From: Mytilus californianus
Lineage: Eukaryota > Mollusca > Bivalvia > Mytilida > Mytilidae
Length of the DNA: 64,000 nucleotides
Direction: 5' to 3'
Assembly: GCF_021869535.1 (NCBI RefSeq)
Contig: NW_026262668.1
Location: 74,235,558-74,299,557 of the forward strand
Shown: positions 1 to 12,416 of the stretch, piece by piece
Position numbering within the stretch: the first letter of the stretch is position 1
How the letters are laid out: every line of letters begins with the position of its first letter
Notes under the pieces: model-generated
The model's database searches: none
The model's input: the letters and a program-made list of their open reading frames with translations, nothing else
What the model was told of the DNA's origin: nothing
Made by a program: the position numbers and the translations under genes

Positions 1-224
1 CAAATGAACTTTGATTGTTGAAATATGTATATACATGTATTTACAATGTCACATGGTAGCCTATCCAGAGAGGGGCCGTTTTCAAGACATAGATAACCAC
101 CTGTATAAATGATCGAAAATTTTCGAGAGGTTCCGAGAATCTTGTTTCCGGAAATATCCGAGTGGCCCATAGAAGCTACCAAAATACGCACCAATATATA
201 GGCACGCAAAAACGTTTTTATTCG

Positions 225-269
225 AGCGTCACTGGTGAGTCTTTTTTAGACTGAACTCGCGTCTGGCGT
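225..269 (+). ncRNA. Decayed hammerhead ribozyme motif (family 1)
   Basis: The GCGTCA stem I strand, a GTCT/AGAC stem II and the TGGCGT stem I partner are all present in order. The core is damaged: CTGATGA reads CTGGTGA, and the GAAA junction reads TGAA. It resembles the intact copy at 48578-48621 and is probably an inactive relic. Confidence 0.6.
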
Positions 270-270
270 A

Positions 271-867
271 CAACATTTTAATCCTGGTATTTTTTTATAT
301 CTACATATCTTTTTATATAAATTGGTTCTTTTGAAAGTATGTTCAGGTATTCATTAAACTTCTGAAAATAAGATATTCTTCAAAACTAAGTTTTCATATA
401 GAATATTTGGATTGATTTAAGTAACTTCAAGAAATCTTTAAAATTTGAGATGTTTTATGAGACCAAAATAATTGTCAGTATATAAGAGGTCCCAATGAAG
501 CTGGTGTGTTACTCTCATGAACTTCTTATAAATTGCATGCTACAGGGTTTTCACTTCACATGGAAATTGGACTTTAAATTTATCTATACAACATAAACCA
601 TGAGTACAGACAGCTTCAATAACGAATATAAGAACAATTGAAGGCATCCAGGAAACAAAATATGAAGATATGATAGATAAAATAAATGCATCCAGATTAT
701 AAAACAAACTGACTGCTTAAATTCATATTTCGATTGGTTTATGCAATTTGCATTAGACATCCGGTTTGCAGAAACTGGGATTTGCAATAGGATTATGGAA
801 AAATTATGTATACTCCAATGTAATAAATAAAATAGTCAAGCCTTAAAATGTAAATTCAAATAGTAAA
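271..867. other. No gene or repeat recognised
   Basis: AT-rich sequence with no long open frame, splice-consistent exon or recognised repeat. It could be intron of the gene whose later exons start at 3954. Confidence 0.4.
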
Positions 868-1435
868 ATTGAGAATGGAAATGGGGAATGTGTCAAAGAG
901 ACAACAACCCGACCATAGAGCAGACAACAGCCGAAGGCCACCAATGGGTCTTCAATGCAGCGAGAAACTCCCGCATCCGGAGGCGTCCTTCAGCTGGCCC
1001 CTAAACAAACAAGTATACTAGTTCAGTGATAATGGACGTCATACTAAACTCCAAATTATACACAGGAAACTAAAATTAAAAATGATACAAGACTAACAAA
1101 GGCCAGAGGCTCCTGACTTGGGACAGGCGCAAAAATGCGGCGGGGTTAAACATGTTTTTGATATCTCAACCCTCCCCCTATACCTCTAGCCAATGTAGAA
1201 AAAACAAACGCACAACAGTTCGCACAGTAAAACTCAGTATAAGAGAAGTCCGAGTCCGATGTCAGAATAGGAAACAAAAGAAAATAAACAAAATGACAAT
1301 AATACATAAATAACAACAGACTACTAGCAGTTACTGACATGCCAGCTCCAGACCTCAATTAAACTGATTGAAAGATTATGTCTTCATCATATGAATATCA
1401 GGCACAATCCCTCCTGTTAGGGGTTTAGTATTAGT
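868..1435 (+). repeat. Dispersed repeat, family B (long copy)
   Basis: The head starts GAGAATGGAAATGGGGAATG and matches a second copy at 3488-3802 almost base for base for about 300 bp. The tail (from about 1105) holds a CCTGACTTGGGACAGG motif followed by a GGGGTTAAACATG motif, which recur in family A at 12417 and 27345. The segment 1190-1435 also has a weaker match to 12755-13030, so this copy extends further than the second one. No coding capacity is seen. I recognise the type as common in mussel genomes but cannot name its class. Confidence 0.75.
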
Positions 1436-2699
1436 AGCTTTATATAAGCAATGTACACTTTTCTATTCACAGCTATCCAACATTGCTTTCAATTGACTTG
1501 TGCAAAAAGTACACACAATTACATATTTTCAATAAAGGTGTTTTATCATCATCATTATCTTATTCTATTCACAGTCAATTATTTCAAATCAAAAGCAAAC
1601 AAAAAAAATTCAGCAATATTTTTTGGGTGACCAGTTATAGCGGTCTCGGGTTCACGTATTTCTTTTCTTTTTTTTAAAAGAAAACAACTTGTTTACCTCT
1701 GGTCCCGCTGTCGTTGGGGATTGGACATTGCTGTGCGTCTATATGATCTATTAGCTCAAACTGTATATAAAAATGAATACATAACAGTATGTTGGTTGGA
1801 GCATTTCCCATTGCAATTGTTTTACCAAATTGTTTACACAGCCAGGTGCTCGGTCTGTGTAGTTATAATGGACAAATCTCGCTGCTCTCTATGTACTTCT
1901 AATTAGTTCATAGACAAAAGAAAAACATTCAACGGATAAAATTTTTTGAATTCTATAAAAAGGCGATTTCAAGGAATGTGGATTAACATAAAGTGTAATG
2001 CAGATGACGCGGACGACTACAACGACAGATGTGGTTCCTATAGGTATCGTAACAGTTGACAGTGATGTAAAAAAAAACACCATTATCATGACACTTTGAC
2101 GTTGTTTTGTTTTCTCTCTCGATCTTAAGACTGAAAAAGAGTTAATGATGCCCTTTACCATGAATGGACCAAACAATTGTAATTAAACAATTTTTAATTC
2201 TTTTAATTCTTTTAATTTGCATTAAAATTTATATTACAGATGGGTGTATTGATTTCAAATACACGAACTACTAAAATTTCTCTTCTATAGCAATTTGTTT
2301 CCGAGGATAATGAATGTTTCCTCCTGATTAACATTTTATCTCTTTAATCATCATTCTTTTCCTTTTTCCAAACATTTGCTCAAAGCTAATTTCTTAGTAA
2401 AACAGTAAATGAACATAAAAGAATTATGTACATGTAACCCATGTAAAATTGCCATTATCGTGTAAAATCCGATAATGGTATATTTCTATTGATGTTAAAA
2501 TGACTTGGTTTGTTAAGATTCGTCTCTAAGGAAGTTACCTGTTGTATATTTCAATTATTATTCGATATAAAAATCCAACGTCTTATTTATCAATTGAGAA
2601 ATTTCTATATTAATCAATATCTTTATCAATTATGTAACTACACGACTATAGATTTCCATTTTATTTATAAACAAAACATTTAAAAGGTATAGGGTATAT
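1436..2699. other. No gene or repeat recognised
   Basis: AT-rich DNA. Open frames here are at most about 60-95 codons, with no domain, signal peptide or splice support. Confidence 0.4.
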
Positions 2700-2803
2700 A
2701 CACTTATCTGACAATGACAGGGATTGGCTTTATATGAGGGTCTGGAGGTACATAAACTAATCTGACAATGACAGTGATTTACTTTATATGAGGATCTGGA
2801 TTG
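2700..2803 (+). repeat. Two-copy direct repeat, unit about 55 bp
   Basis: Both units contain TCTGACAATGACAG followed by TTTATATGAG and TCTGGA. They are adjacent and about 85 percent alike by eye. Confidence 0.7.
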
Positions 2804-2849
2804 GGGTCCTTCATTTCTGTTTGCATTAAATTTTTAGATCATTTTATTC

Positions 2850-2990
2850 TATTCTTTCTATTATACCCCATTATTTCCTATTCTTTATTTTTTGGCCCAC
2901 TTTTCTCTATTCTTTATTAATTGGACCCAATTTTCTCTAACCTCGGTCCATTATTCTCTATTCTGTAAACTCCATCCAAACCCTTTTATA
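2850..2990 (+). repeat. Pyrimidine-rich dispersed repeat (TTCTCTATTCTTTATT type)
   Basis: TTCTCTATTCTTTATT-like motifs recur with short spacers such as TTGGCCCA. A copy in the opposite orientation lies at 19205-19385 (AGAATAGAGAATAAT type). This is degenerate low-complexity repeat DNA. Confidence 0.55.
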
Positions 2991-3487
2991 TAGTTAATCT
3001 GTGCATGGAAGTATTATAATACTTCCATGATCTATGTCATGACACAACAGAGAACTTTTATATTACTTTCCATGCTACATGTTGCAGCGCTGAAAATCAG
3101 GAAAAAATAATGTTTTAAAGTTTTATTAAGCTCCCTCATAAGATATAATTCGAATATAAATTGTTTGGAAAAAATATTAAGAGTATGAATTAATTAACAA
3201 TCCTTTTCATATAGATAGACAAAAACGTTTCCTTTAATAACAAAAAATGTAAATGTCCGGATGTGGGGCTTCTTCTATCTTAAAAATCCTTTTCTTACCA
3301 TAGAGATTGTCTCGATAATTGTACAAAACTACCCAAACTACCACGCATTTTTACTGAAGAAAAATTGCGGTCGCAAAAATAATTTTGACTGCTAGTTTTG
3401 TGTTCATGCGATGAATAAATTAAACGAAAATGCCTAATTGTAAAACACTTAATAAGATTTTGTTCTATAGCTAGTACGGAAAAAATA

Positions 3488-3802
3488 AAATTGAGAATGG
3501 AAATTGGGAATATGTCAAAGAGACAACAACCCGACCAAAAAGCAGACAACAGCCGAAGGCCACCAATGGGTCTTCAATGCAGCGAGAAAATTCCGAACCC
3601 GGAGGTGGTCCTCAGCTGGCCCCTAAATGAAATTGTGTACTAGTTCAGTGAAAATGGACGGCACACTAAACTCCAAAACATATAAATGAACTAAAATTAA
3701 AAAACATACAAGACTAACAAAGACCAGAGGCTCCTGACTTGGGACAGGCGCAAAAATACGACGGGGTTAAACATGTTTTGTGAGATCTCAACCCCCCCCC
3801 CC
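3488..3802 (+). repeat. Dispersed repeat, family B (second copy)
   Basis: Nearly identical to 868-1185, including the AGCCGAAGGCCACCAATGGG block and the tail with CCTGACTTGGGACAGG and GGGGTTAAACATG. It ends in a run of 11 C at 3792-3802. It sits just upstream of the membrane-protein exon at 3954. Confidence 0.8.
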
Positions 3803-3953
3803 TGTAAAACCATTTTAATTTTGAAAAAGGTTATTTGAACGAGTACCATACAAGATGATCGTATGCTACTAGCCTGCTTAACTTTTGTCCAAAAAATACT
3901 AATTTTGTTTATTAATTCATTATTGAAATTATTTTATTTTTGTAATTTTGTAG

Positions 3954-6900
3954 GTAAGATGCACGACCTAGCGCCAGATAAGGCCCTCTTATATTGGATA
4001 CCGTCCGGTTTAGTTGCCATTGGTATGCTTATAACACTCCTTTGCTCATTCTGGAAATTTCATAAAAGAAAAGTGTTTATACGTCAGCTTCAGCAAGAGT
4101 ACATGGAAGTTAACCTGGCAATTAAAAGACCTAGAATTGGTGCTATAAGATGCAATACACATGGAGCAAGATGGGAAGATTTAATGGCGTCATTAAGTTC
4201 TTCCGGCTTTCCTAATATTGCGCCTTATTTTAGACATATCAACCAAGTAAATAATTTTAACACGTGCGGTATGTATCTTTATTACACAGTGTTTTTTCAT
4301 ATAAATTCTTATCAGTTAATGATTTATTTTGCGTTAAAATGACACATCAGGTTAGGCGAACTCTATTAGTAATTATAATATTTCTTTGTTGGTGTGCAGT
4401 TTGACGTTCTGTTAATGATGCATTATAATTTGTGGTTTTATATTGTCTTGTGTTATGACAGTGCACTTTCAAAAGACATTCTAACACCTTTCCCTCGTTA
4501 TGTTTTACTTGAAAGGTTGCAAAAAAATGTTAACGGTATTATTTATTATTGTTGTATTTGTACTTTTGATTTTGTCTAGTGTACTGTTGTAGAGATTTTC
4601 CGATCTTATCTTTATACTACGTTTTTCTATATACTTTCTTTTGTTCCAATGATTGACATTAAGATGAAGAGTTGGCTGCAAGGTCAGATATATTGTCTAA
4701 GAATGATACCAAACTAAAGAACCCCAGTTACAAACAGCTAGATGTCTTTTTGATTAACTAAGATAGTTGTGTTGCTGTCTCTTTTGTATTTTAAACATTC
4801 CAACTAAATTTGCAAAAGTTCGAAAGTTCGAATGGGAATAACAAAATGAGGTTAATAAATAGCTAATTTGCATAAAAATCACCAAGGTTTATTCGAACAG
4901 TACTATTCCTTTTCGGTAATTTTGAATTTTTTAAAGTTTTGTTTTTTCCCAATAGTTACCAGTAACAACCATATTAGTGAAAATATAACCGGTTAGGTTT
5001 GAGTTATGTCGCTTTGTCCCACGAAAATAACTTTTCACGACAAACCCGCCTAAACACTTAAAAACTGTAAGATTTACACCAGGAATACTTCTTTTTGCGA
5101 GCAACTTACGAAAACTAAAAAAAAACAAATGACACCAGACACGGACGGATATCGGTAAAAATGTTTTAATTGGAATGCCTGTATATTTCCCTCACATTTT
5201 ATTATTTTTTTAAACTATTTTTCGTCGAAAACTATAAGCTCTTTTAAACTTTTATTTACGTTTTAATGATTTTGTTGACTGTTATGGAATTCCTTTGTCA
5301 GAGATGACCGGTCACCACAATTTAGTCTTTCTCTCTCGTTTATGACCTCACTGAATGCTTTTTACCGACGGTTAACATACCGGTATCATTACAAACTTGC
5401 TTTCACAATGACAAAATGGACTTACTCTTTTGGAACACCTCAGTTCGTATTGAGTTTTAGTGGGATTTGTGTTACTCAATCTGTTGTTTTCTGTGTTTTG
5501 TTTTGTAAACTATTGTTTGTCTGCTTGTATATGTGATTGCCATTGTTTTGTCTTTTTTTTACTGGTGGTTGTCACCTTGGTATCGTTTTACCCTTTTGTC
5601 TCTGAGTTTCAAGAAATTATAATAAAATTAATTTTTACTAGGTACATTATATGAAGAGAAGGAAGATTCACCAGACAGACACTTGCCAGATAAACGTAAT
5701 CATGAAATATATGATCATGAAATTAAAACTGGTATTAATGCTTATTATGAACAGACTGGTTATATTGAATCAGAAACAAAACCAATCAGAGAGAAAAAGA
5801 AGAAGAAAAAGCGATCAAAAGTTAATTTTTATGGAGCCACATATCACAACAAAGACTGTGGTGATAGCATTGAAATTGCTACTGATTCGTCTCCAAGACG
5901 ACTTCCGGTGATAGAAAATCATTTATGGACAGATTATACGAGAAACAGTCCACCGTCCAACGAACGAAAAATACCGTCCATTTATTATGCTCGCAGCTTT
6001 ATCCATAGCAACGACAGTGAAGTGTTTTCACCTCCACATAGTAAGTTTATGCTTTATTAGAGAGTTCTTAGAAAGTGACCAGCATACAATATGCTACGTA
6101 TTTGATACTTATAAATGTTTTGTAATGGGAGACCCGAATCTTAAACTTATATCTCATTGAAACCAAATTCTTATTAACATCCTTTGACCAGAACCGATCA
6201 ATTCACTAATACGGTAACACGATAAAAGAATTATTCGCTCTAGGCTACTATAGATACGTGATGGCATTATACCAGGGGTGCATACTATATAAAAATAAAT
6301 CATTGAATTGTCCTGTCATTTCAATTTATATTTAATAAATGAAGTGCGTTTAACATAGTCATGCTAACAACCGTAAATAGAAGTTCACTCTGATAATTTC
6401 GTATCAGTTAGGCCTTTAACAGACAACTAACTTGACAATGTTCTGTTGATAACGACAACACATCTGAATTACTAAATGACCTTTTCCGTTCATGATGAAA
6501 CTGGTGAAGTCGTTTAGCAAAATTATACCATTGCCCGACAAAAAACTACATATAAAAAACTAAAAATTCATTGAAGAGTTTGGGATGTGGCGGACCACTT
6601 TTACAAGATTTAGGCCATATACAAGTTTTTGCATAAGTCGCTCAAAACCTCAGAATTATAAATTACATAACAGAATATGTGGTTAACATGTATGCGAACG
6701 TGTAACCGCGTAAAACTACACCGCACTTTTATCGTCTAGTCATCATCTGATGGACACGATTTAATCTCAGTGTTTATGGTACAAGGTTCTTTCCCTAAAG
6801 TGGCATGCGCACTGGAATCGGTTTCACACGTCGCAGTTTAACCTCAGTGTTTTTAAGTCTGTCTGTTTTGAGGTTCTGCATGGAGGACTCTTTACTACAT

Positions 6901-8432
6901 TCAATACATTTTATACTTTATACTAGAAATTTAATAAAATTGTCTTAGTGTGTAAAAATCATCAGCAATCAGACAATACACCAACATCTTTGTTAACACA
7001 TTTAAAAATTAAGGAAGACGGATTTATATATTAAGTTTTTCTTGTTTCCGAATCCCTATATATCTGTTGTATATTTGTGCACTTTTAAAAATAATAAAAT
7101 TGTGTTTAAGTAACTACAATGTGGTAATCAAATAAGAGTTTTAAATGCCAATGGCATTCCATATCGAATTGCGAATGAAAAAGGTAGTTACATATAGCAT
7201 TAGTCTCTTAATCGTCATATACTTCATGAATAACTTATTATAACCAATATTGATATTGAATATAACCTTCTCAAATTGATAAAATGGTATATGCTTCGAA
7301 TTGAAATATTAATTCATTAAACAAAATCACAGGCAGTTCTCTCTGAAAACCTTTTACCTGTTTACTTTAATTTTTTAATTTTAATTTTATTTTATAAAAA
7401 TCTTTTATTATATAGAAAAACATGGCAATTGTGTTGTTCTTTTTGTTTTGTTTTTTTTGTTGTTGTGTTTTCTTTTTGGAATTTGATGCTGATGGCCGAT
7501 CTTTGATAGTCTCTACTGAATTCACAACTTATTTTTAGACACGGAGCGATTTAAAGTTTGTCAAACTGTAACAGCAGCTGTCTGTTGTTGAAGGTTTAAA
7601 TAACCTTAAATTGTCTTCAGATTTTTCAGCGTTTTTGATTGTTGTCTCAATGACTTATATATCAGGCCCGGATTTAGTCAAAATTATCGTATTTAAGGAT
7701 CTCTTGAAATTATTCAGAACCTCCATAATTCGATTTTACTACTTCTACAATTCGATTTCAGGACCTTTACAAATAATCAGTCAAAATGCTTTATTTCAGG
7801 ACGTCCTAAATATTTCAGGATATCCTTCATATTTATGGAGCTCCATAATTACAAATGTATATATTTCAGGATACCCTCGAATGTTTAAGGGTGTCCTGTA
7901 ATCGAACTGTGTAGGTCATGAAATAATTGTGAACCTTCTTAGGTGTTCAAGGATATCCCGAAATTGCATTGTGGAGGTCTCGAAATATACAATTATGGAA
8001 CTCCATAAATATTAAAGGTATCCTGAAATATTAAAAAACCTCCTGAAATAAAGCCATTTTGACTGATTATTTGTGGAGGACCTTAAATATTTCAGGATAT
8101 CCTGAAATCGAATTATGGAGGTTTGATGTTTTAGATTTAAAGTATAATTCTATTTATTTGCAATCGGATTATATTGTTATCAGTCAACAACTATAACATG
8201 CATAAGTCGCTCCAATACATTGTTATAAAAAAAGCTATTTGTCGAATTTTAGAGTAAGCATTATTACACATAAGTTGTAGTTATAATTCTTTTCTTTTTT
8301 GTTTCAGAAGTAGAACGTGCGGAGTCTAAACGTTCAGCAAAACATTCAAAACGTTCAAAAAGAGAGAAGCCATCACAGGAAGAACGAGTTTTCTGGGTTT
8401 TGGCAGCTGATATACAACAGTCGTCAGTGTAA
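3954..8432 (+). CDS. Single-pass membrane protein, unrecognised (3' exons)
   Basis: Three exons join in one frame: 3954-4268, 5642-6040 and 8308-8432 (TAA at 8430-8432). Every junction is phase 1 with good sites: acceptors TTTTGTAG, TTTTTACTAG and GTTTCAG, donors GTATGT and GTAAGT. The first exon holds a hydrophobic membrane segment (about residues 10-32 counted from the Met at 3959, LLYWIPSGLVAIGMLITLL), followed by the basic stretch KFHKRK, so the tail is probably cytoplasmic. Exon 2 has a lysine-rich patch (EKKKKKKRSK) and exon 3 is rich in Lys/Arg/Ser. From the Met at 3959 the product would be 277 residues. The entry exon also opens in phase 1, as in mosaic receptors, so earlier exons may lie upstream or outside the window. 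I recognise no family. The gene model is inferred from splice sites and frame only. Confidence 0.6.
5410..5625 (+). repeat. Retroelement tail repeat (family D), intronic
   Basis: The order of motifs (GTGGGATTTGTGTTACTCA-like, TGTTGTTTTCTGTGTT, TTTGTCTGCTTG, then GGTATCGTTTTACC-like) matches the tail that follows reverse-transcriptase sequence at 47820-48105. It lies in the second intron of the membrane-protein gene, in the same orientation. Noncoding. Confidence 0.6.
7715..8125. repeat. Foldback element (about 410 bp imperfect palindrome)
   Basis: The left arm has ACCTCCATAATTCGATTT, then AAATAATCAGTCAAAATG, then TTTATTTCAGG. The right arm carries the reverse complement in mirrored order (CCTGAAATAAAGCCATTTTG, CTGATTATTTGTGGAGG, ATCGAATTATGGAGGT). 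Inner arms pair a TTTATGGAGCTCCATAATT block near 7833 with AATTATGGAACTCCATAAAT near 7992. TATTTCAGGATATCCTGAAAT motifs are themselves palindromic. No ORF. It lies in the intron between exons at 6040 and 8308. Confidence 0.75.
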
Positions 8433-8689
8433 ATTGTATAGAAAAGTGGAAGCTTAACTTACAAAATGTGTGGTGATATGTTTTTGTAAACTATATGAAG
8501 GTAGTACCAACAACCTGTAACCACTTGTTATAAAGTTAAAATGAAGCTTTAAGTTTGAGCATCTATATAAGAAGTGGTATGCAATATGTCAAGGCTGCAA
8601 GACATGAAGGCACATTGTAGTCGTTTGGTATAGGTTGTTTTTTTTTGTTTTAGTGTCGTTGGGTTGCTGTTTATTATTTATGTATATAA

Positions 8690-8812
8690 GGTTTTCTACC
8701 CCAGGCATGATAAATTGGTACACGGTATTGGTTTTTCTCATTGTTGAATGCCGCACGGTGGACAATAATATGAATAGTTGTCTCATTGGCAATCGTTCCA
8801 CATACCTTATTT
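8690..8812 (-). repeat. Dispersed repeat family A, 5' fragment
   Basis: On the minus strand the sequence reads GGTATG..GATTGCCAATGAGACAACTATTC, then CCGTGCGGC..TTCAACAATGAG, the head of family A (compare 12417-12540). It overlaps the probable 3' untranslated region of the membrane-protein gene. Confidence 0.65.
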
Positions 8813-8884
8813 AATATAAGTAACTTTATAACTAACTTTGGCACACTTTTATAAATGACCTAAGCGTGATTTGACACACTTTTT

Positions 8885-9005
8885 TCGGAAGTTTTGGTTT
8901 TCAATGCTTTTAAACTTTGCAATTTATTTGGCCTCTCAACTGTTTTGAACTCAGTGCCACCGATTAGTCTTGTTTAAACGCAAATTTTAGTTTATAAACC
9001 TGTCA
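8885..9005 (+). repeat. Decayed family 1 hammerhead-element fragment
   Basis: GGAAGTTTTGGTTTTCAATG followed by ATTTATTTGGCC and a damaged GTGCCACCGATTAGTCTTG resembles the sequence that leads into the hammerhead at 48578. The ribozyme core is not preserved. Confidence 0.4.
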
Positions 9006-9197
9006 TCTTTTAAAAAGCTTTTTATTCATACACAATATACCTCATTCATTTATTATAAAATACTTGTCTACATAGCTTTTCATCAGAATTGAACATGAAT
9101 ACCATGGCGAGTTTATTCATTAGATCAGTGACTGCTAACCCTTCTGGTACATGTAACGACTGAGTTTTTGTTGCGATTGTATTGCTTTATAAAAATA

Positions 9198-9240
9198 AGG
9201 AGATGTGGTATGATTGCCAATGAGACAACTATCCACTATC
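9198..9240 (+). repeat. Family A repeat, head-only fragment
   Basis: AAGGAGATGTGGTATGATTG continuing through CCAATGAGACAACTATCCAC is the first 40 bp of family A. The rest is absent. Confidence 0.6.
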
Positions 9241-9738
9241 TTTATTTTCCTGTAACTGGTGAAGTGTTTTATTTTCCTGTACGTCTTTGCTCTTTTTGCT
9301 ATGGTGTTGTTTTTCCTTCGTTCGGCTACGGTTTTTATTGAAAGTTTGAAATAGTCTTACTGTTTAATGATTTTAAATCAACTTGGGCTCCGATGGAGTT
9401 CTCCTGGAATTATTTTAAAAATTAGAAGATAAACTATTTCAATCGGCAATCAAAAATATTAAGTGGCAGTAGATTAAATCAAAGCAAAAAGGAAAAATGG
9501 TGTAAAGACAAACAATAGTCGACAACAAGCGACACAGAAAACTTTAGAGTGAGCATCACGGACCGAGCTTTATTTTTTGCTTTGAAGATAATCACTACTG
9601 TTCCTGTTTCACGTGTGAAATTCCATTATTGATATGTTGAATAAAATGTATGATATCGTCTTAAATATTGTACTGATATTAATGGTATTATGATAAGAAA
9701 GTCTTATTGCATTATAATTCATGTTTTTTGTCCCACAG

Positions 9739-9818
9739 GCAGAGGTATGGATAGTAAAATAAGGGATTCTGTCAGAGTTGATAATTCACCCAAAACAAGG
9801 CAAGTTGAAGACATTTAA
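9739..9818 (+). CDS. Possible alternative terminal exon of the membrane-protein gene
   Basis: After the acceptor TTTGTCCCACAG an open frame enters with two bases left over, exactly the phase needed by the exon ending at 6040. It encodes about 26 residues (SRGMDSKIRD..RQVEDI) and stops at 9816-9818. AATAAA signals lie at 9640-9645 (usable by the 8432 form) and at 10003-10008 (usable by this form). A short phase-matched frame can occur by chance, so this is only a candidate. Confidence 0.25.
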
Positions 9819-9829
9819 GCTTTTTAGTG

Positions 9830-10570
9830 GGGTTAAATATGCGGTATACAAATAGAAAATTGAATATTCAATGCAAGCAATTTTTTTTTAACAAAATCCT
9901 ATACCCAAGCGCCTGTGATTTGTTCAGTTAAGAACATAATTAAAATGAAAAATATTCACAAATATTTATGTAAATACAGTTTGAATGTGAAATTAACAAC
10001 TTAATAAAGGTAGAGAAGAAGGTTGACTAATATATCGTTTTTATACTGTTTTCTTGGGTCGTCCTTAAATTGACAAATACTATACATGAAGAAGGATTTC
10101 CATGTGTTTTAGTGTGATAAAAGCAACCACCTTAAATAAAGAGTTGTAAAAATAATCCTTTCAAAAGAATATTTTACTCTTGTAGAAAGGAAGTTTCCAT
10201 TTGTTAAAATTTATTTATAGCCTTTCCACTATAAGAGGCGTCAGAGGAAGCGACATAACTTTACTTAAGTTTCTAGAAAATACATGTATGCTTACATCCT
10301 TGGTTTTCAAATTTTATGGTATATGAGCGTATATGAAGGTATATCCAGAACAGTGCGTCGACTGAACCAAATATTTATAATTGTTTATTGTATTAGTAGA
10401 GAGTTTCAGGGAAACGGGAGGTAAGCCAAATGTGAAACATAATTAACCTCCGATTGCAAATTATGGGTATGTCTATATAATTTAATTTTGGATTTAACAC
10501 GTCTTCTGATTGGCTGAAACCTTTTTTCAATCAGCTCATAGACGTATTTTTTTCATGTGACCGTGACGTC
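9830..10570. other. No gene recognised
   Basis: AT-rich DNA without a supported exon. An AATAAA at 10003-10008 could serve the gene upstream. Confidence 0.4.
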
Positions 10571-10579
10571 ATCAACGTT

Positions 10580-10757
10580 TTTTCATGATTTACTCCTTAA
10601 AAATGGAATTTAGAATTAAATTATAAGGACTTACTGTAAACAATTTTTCTGTCTATTCGAAATAACATCAAAAATGAGGTGCACATTTTTAAATAACCCG
10701 CGTATTCAGTGTGCACCACATTTTAGATGTTATTTCTCCATAGAGTAAATCATGAAG
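10580..10757. repeat. Nested inverted repeat / hairpin
   Basis: GAAATAACATCAAAAATGAG + GTGCAC at about 10659 is mirrored by GTGCAC + CACATTTTAGATGTTATTTC ending near 10727. Outside it, TCATGATTTACTC (10584) mirrors GAGTAAATCATG (10743). The left arm has about 70 bp with no partner. This looks like a foldback remnant. Confidence 0.6.
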
Positions 10758-10759
10758 CT

Positions 10760-12416
10760 AAATTTCCAAACCAAATCTTTGTACATGTATCTATGGAAGT
10801 AATTTGTGGTAACGAAATCCCCGACTTAATTATTTACCAGTTATACATGGAAGTTGTCCTTACAATTTGTCTGTTTTCATAAGTGTTTTTAGTTTTGACA
10901 TCGTGCGTTGCTAAAAATATGAACATTATTAATGAACTCCAAAAATAAAATGATTCAAATTAATCTAAACATTTGGAATATCAAAACAATGTGACATGTG
11001 TTTTTTTGGACAAATGCGTGTGTGTTGTTTGAAATTTTTGCCGTTGAGTTGCTGTCTCATTGGCGTTTACCCGAAATATCCTGTTGTGCATATAGATCGT
11101 TAAGAAAATGATATTCATACCGAAAGCATTAGAACATGACTTTGTGTTTATACCTTTTTGTTTTGATGGGTATTACAGATAAAAAAAACAGTATATATTT
11201 TTTTATTCTTTATTTACTGTATAATATTGAATATCGTTTGAATATTAACCTTAAAACTTTAAGGCTTTCATGTTTATATTCTAAATGAACTGATAGTATT
11301 ATGTTGATATAACAAAACAACAAAAGTTGGTTTTGCCAGTAATAAAATGTTGAAAATAATTATAAAGGATGATATGTTTATACTTGTTGTTTTAAACATT
11401 CGTATTGTGACATTAAAGATTATTTGTTTGTGTTTTTTTTTTCTAATTTAACAATACACACAAGCATATGTCATCAAATCATAACTGCTATTTTTAAAAG
11501 AGAAAATACCAAGAGGACATTCAAAAACTGCAAGTCCACTGCCGTAGCGCACTCACAAAGGAATTGAGGCCATGAAGGGGGGGGGGGGGAGTCAGAGGAT
11601 GTGCCCACAGCGGAACGAAAGTTTGTCTTTAGATTGAACTGTTAACTTGCGTTTCCCTGATATGACACAAAGGGGATTGTTAGGGTACAAGTAAAAAGAA
11701 ACAAGCATGAAATAACAAATTGTGTGTTTATATCTAACTTTTAGTTACAACAAATAGTTATAATAAACTGTCAAGTATCAAACCCTCTGATTCTACGATG
11801 ACCAGAACTATCAAATTTCAAATGCCCATTTTCCCTGACAGTTTCAAGTCATTTCTATGGACATAGAGCATAGCAAGACCACACAATATATCACAAGCCT
11901 TAAGTTTGCAGATCGTTCCAAGGTTTTCAGGCGCCTTAAACATATACATGTAGTCTACATATCTCTCTGAACAGTCGGATTTCCTGTCACCGGCAGAAAA
12001 GAAGTAAAATTTTATGATATACCTATCTTACTAGAAAATAATGTTATAAAACATTCTGATTTCGATAAAGATTTTAAAAAAATCTCAGTTAACTCTGGAA
12101 ATTCGAAATTGTAAGGCATTCTTTAGAAGTGTAAAGTGCATGAAATAAAATTTCTTTGAAACTGCTGATTCATGCGTTTGAGTTCTAAAAAAGGGTGCGA
12201 GATGTTCATAAAACCAAACGGCTCTTTATGTTGCTGATGAAAGCATTTTGATACAAAATCGCAAAAATGCAACTCGGCTCTACATGTTGCTGATGACGGC
12301 ATTTTGATTCATAATTGAAAATTTTACATGTTTTGTAAATTCTACATCAAAGTCCAAGAACGTCACTAACCAAAATATAATAATGTGTATTAGAAATACA
12401 GCACAAAATATTGAAA
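10760..12416. other. No gene recognised; poly-G run at 11577-11589
   Basis: AT-rich sequence. The only marked features are a 13-base G run and a short segment at 11040-11080 (GTTGAGTTGCTGTCTCATTG) that recurs loosely at 18810 and 43480 and is probably repeat-derived. Confidence 0.4.

Noticed and set aside
1721..1906. Upstream exon of the membrane-protein gene
   Set aside because: The frame is open but has no acceptor/donor pair giving the required phase 1 exit, and no recognisable domain.
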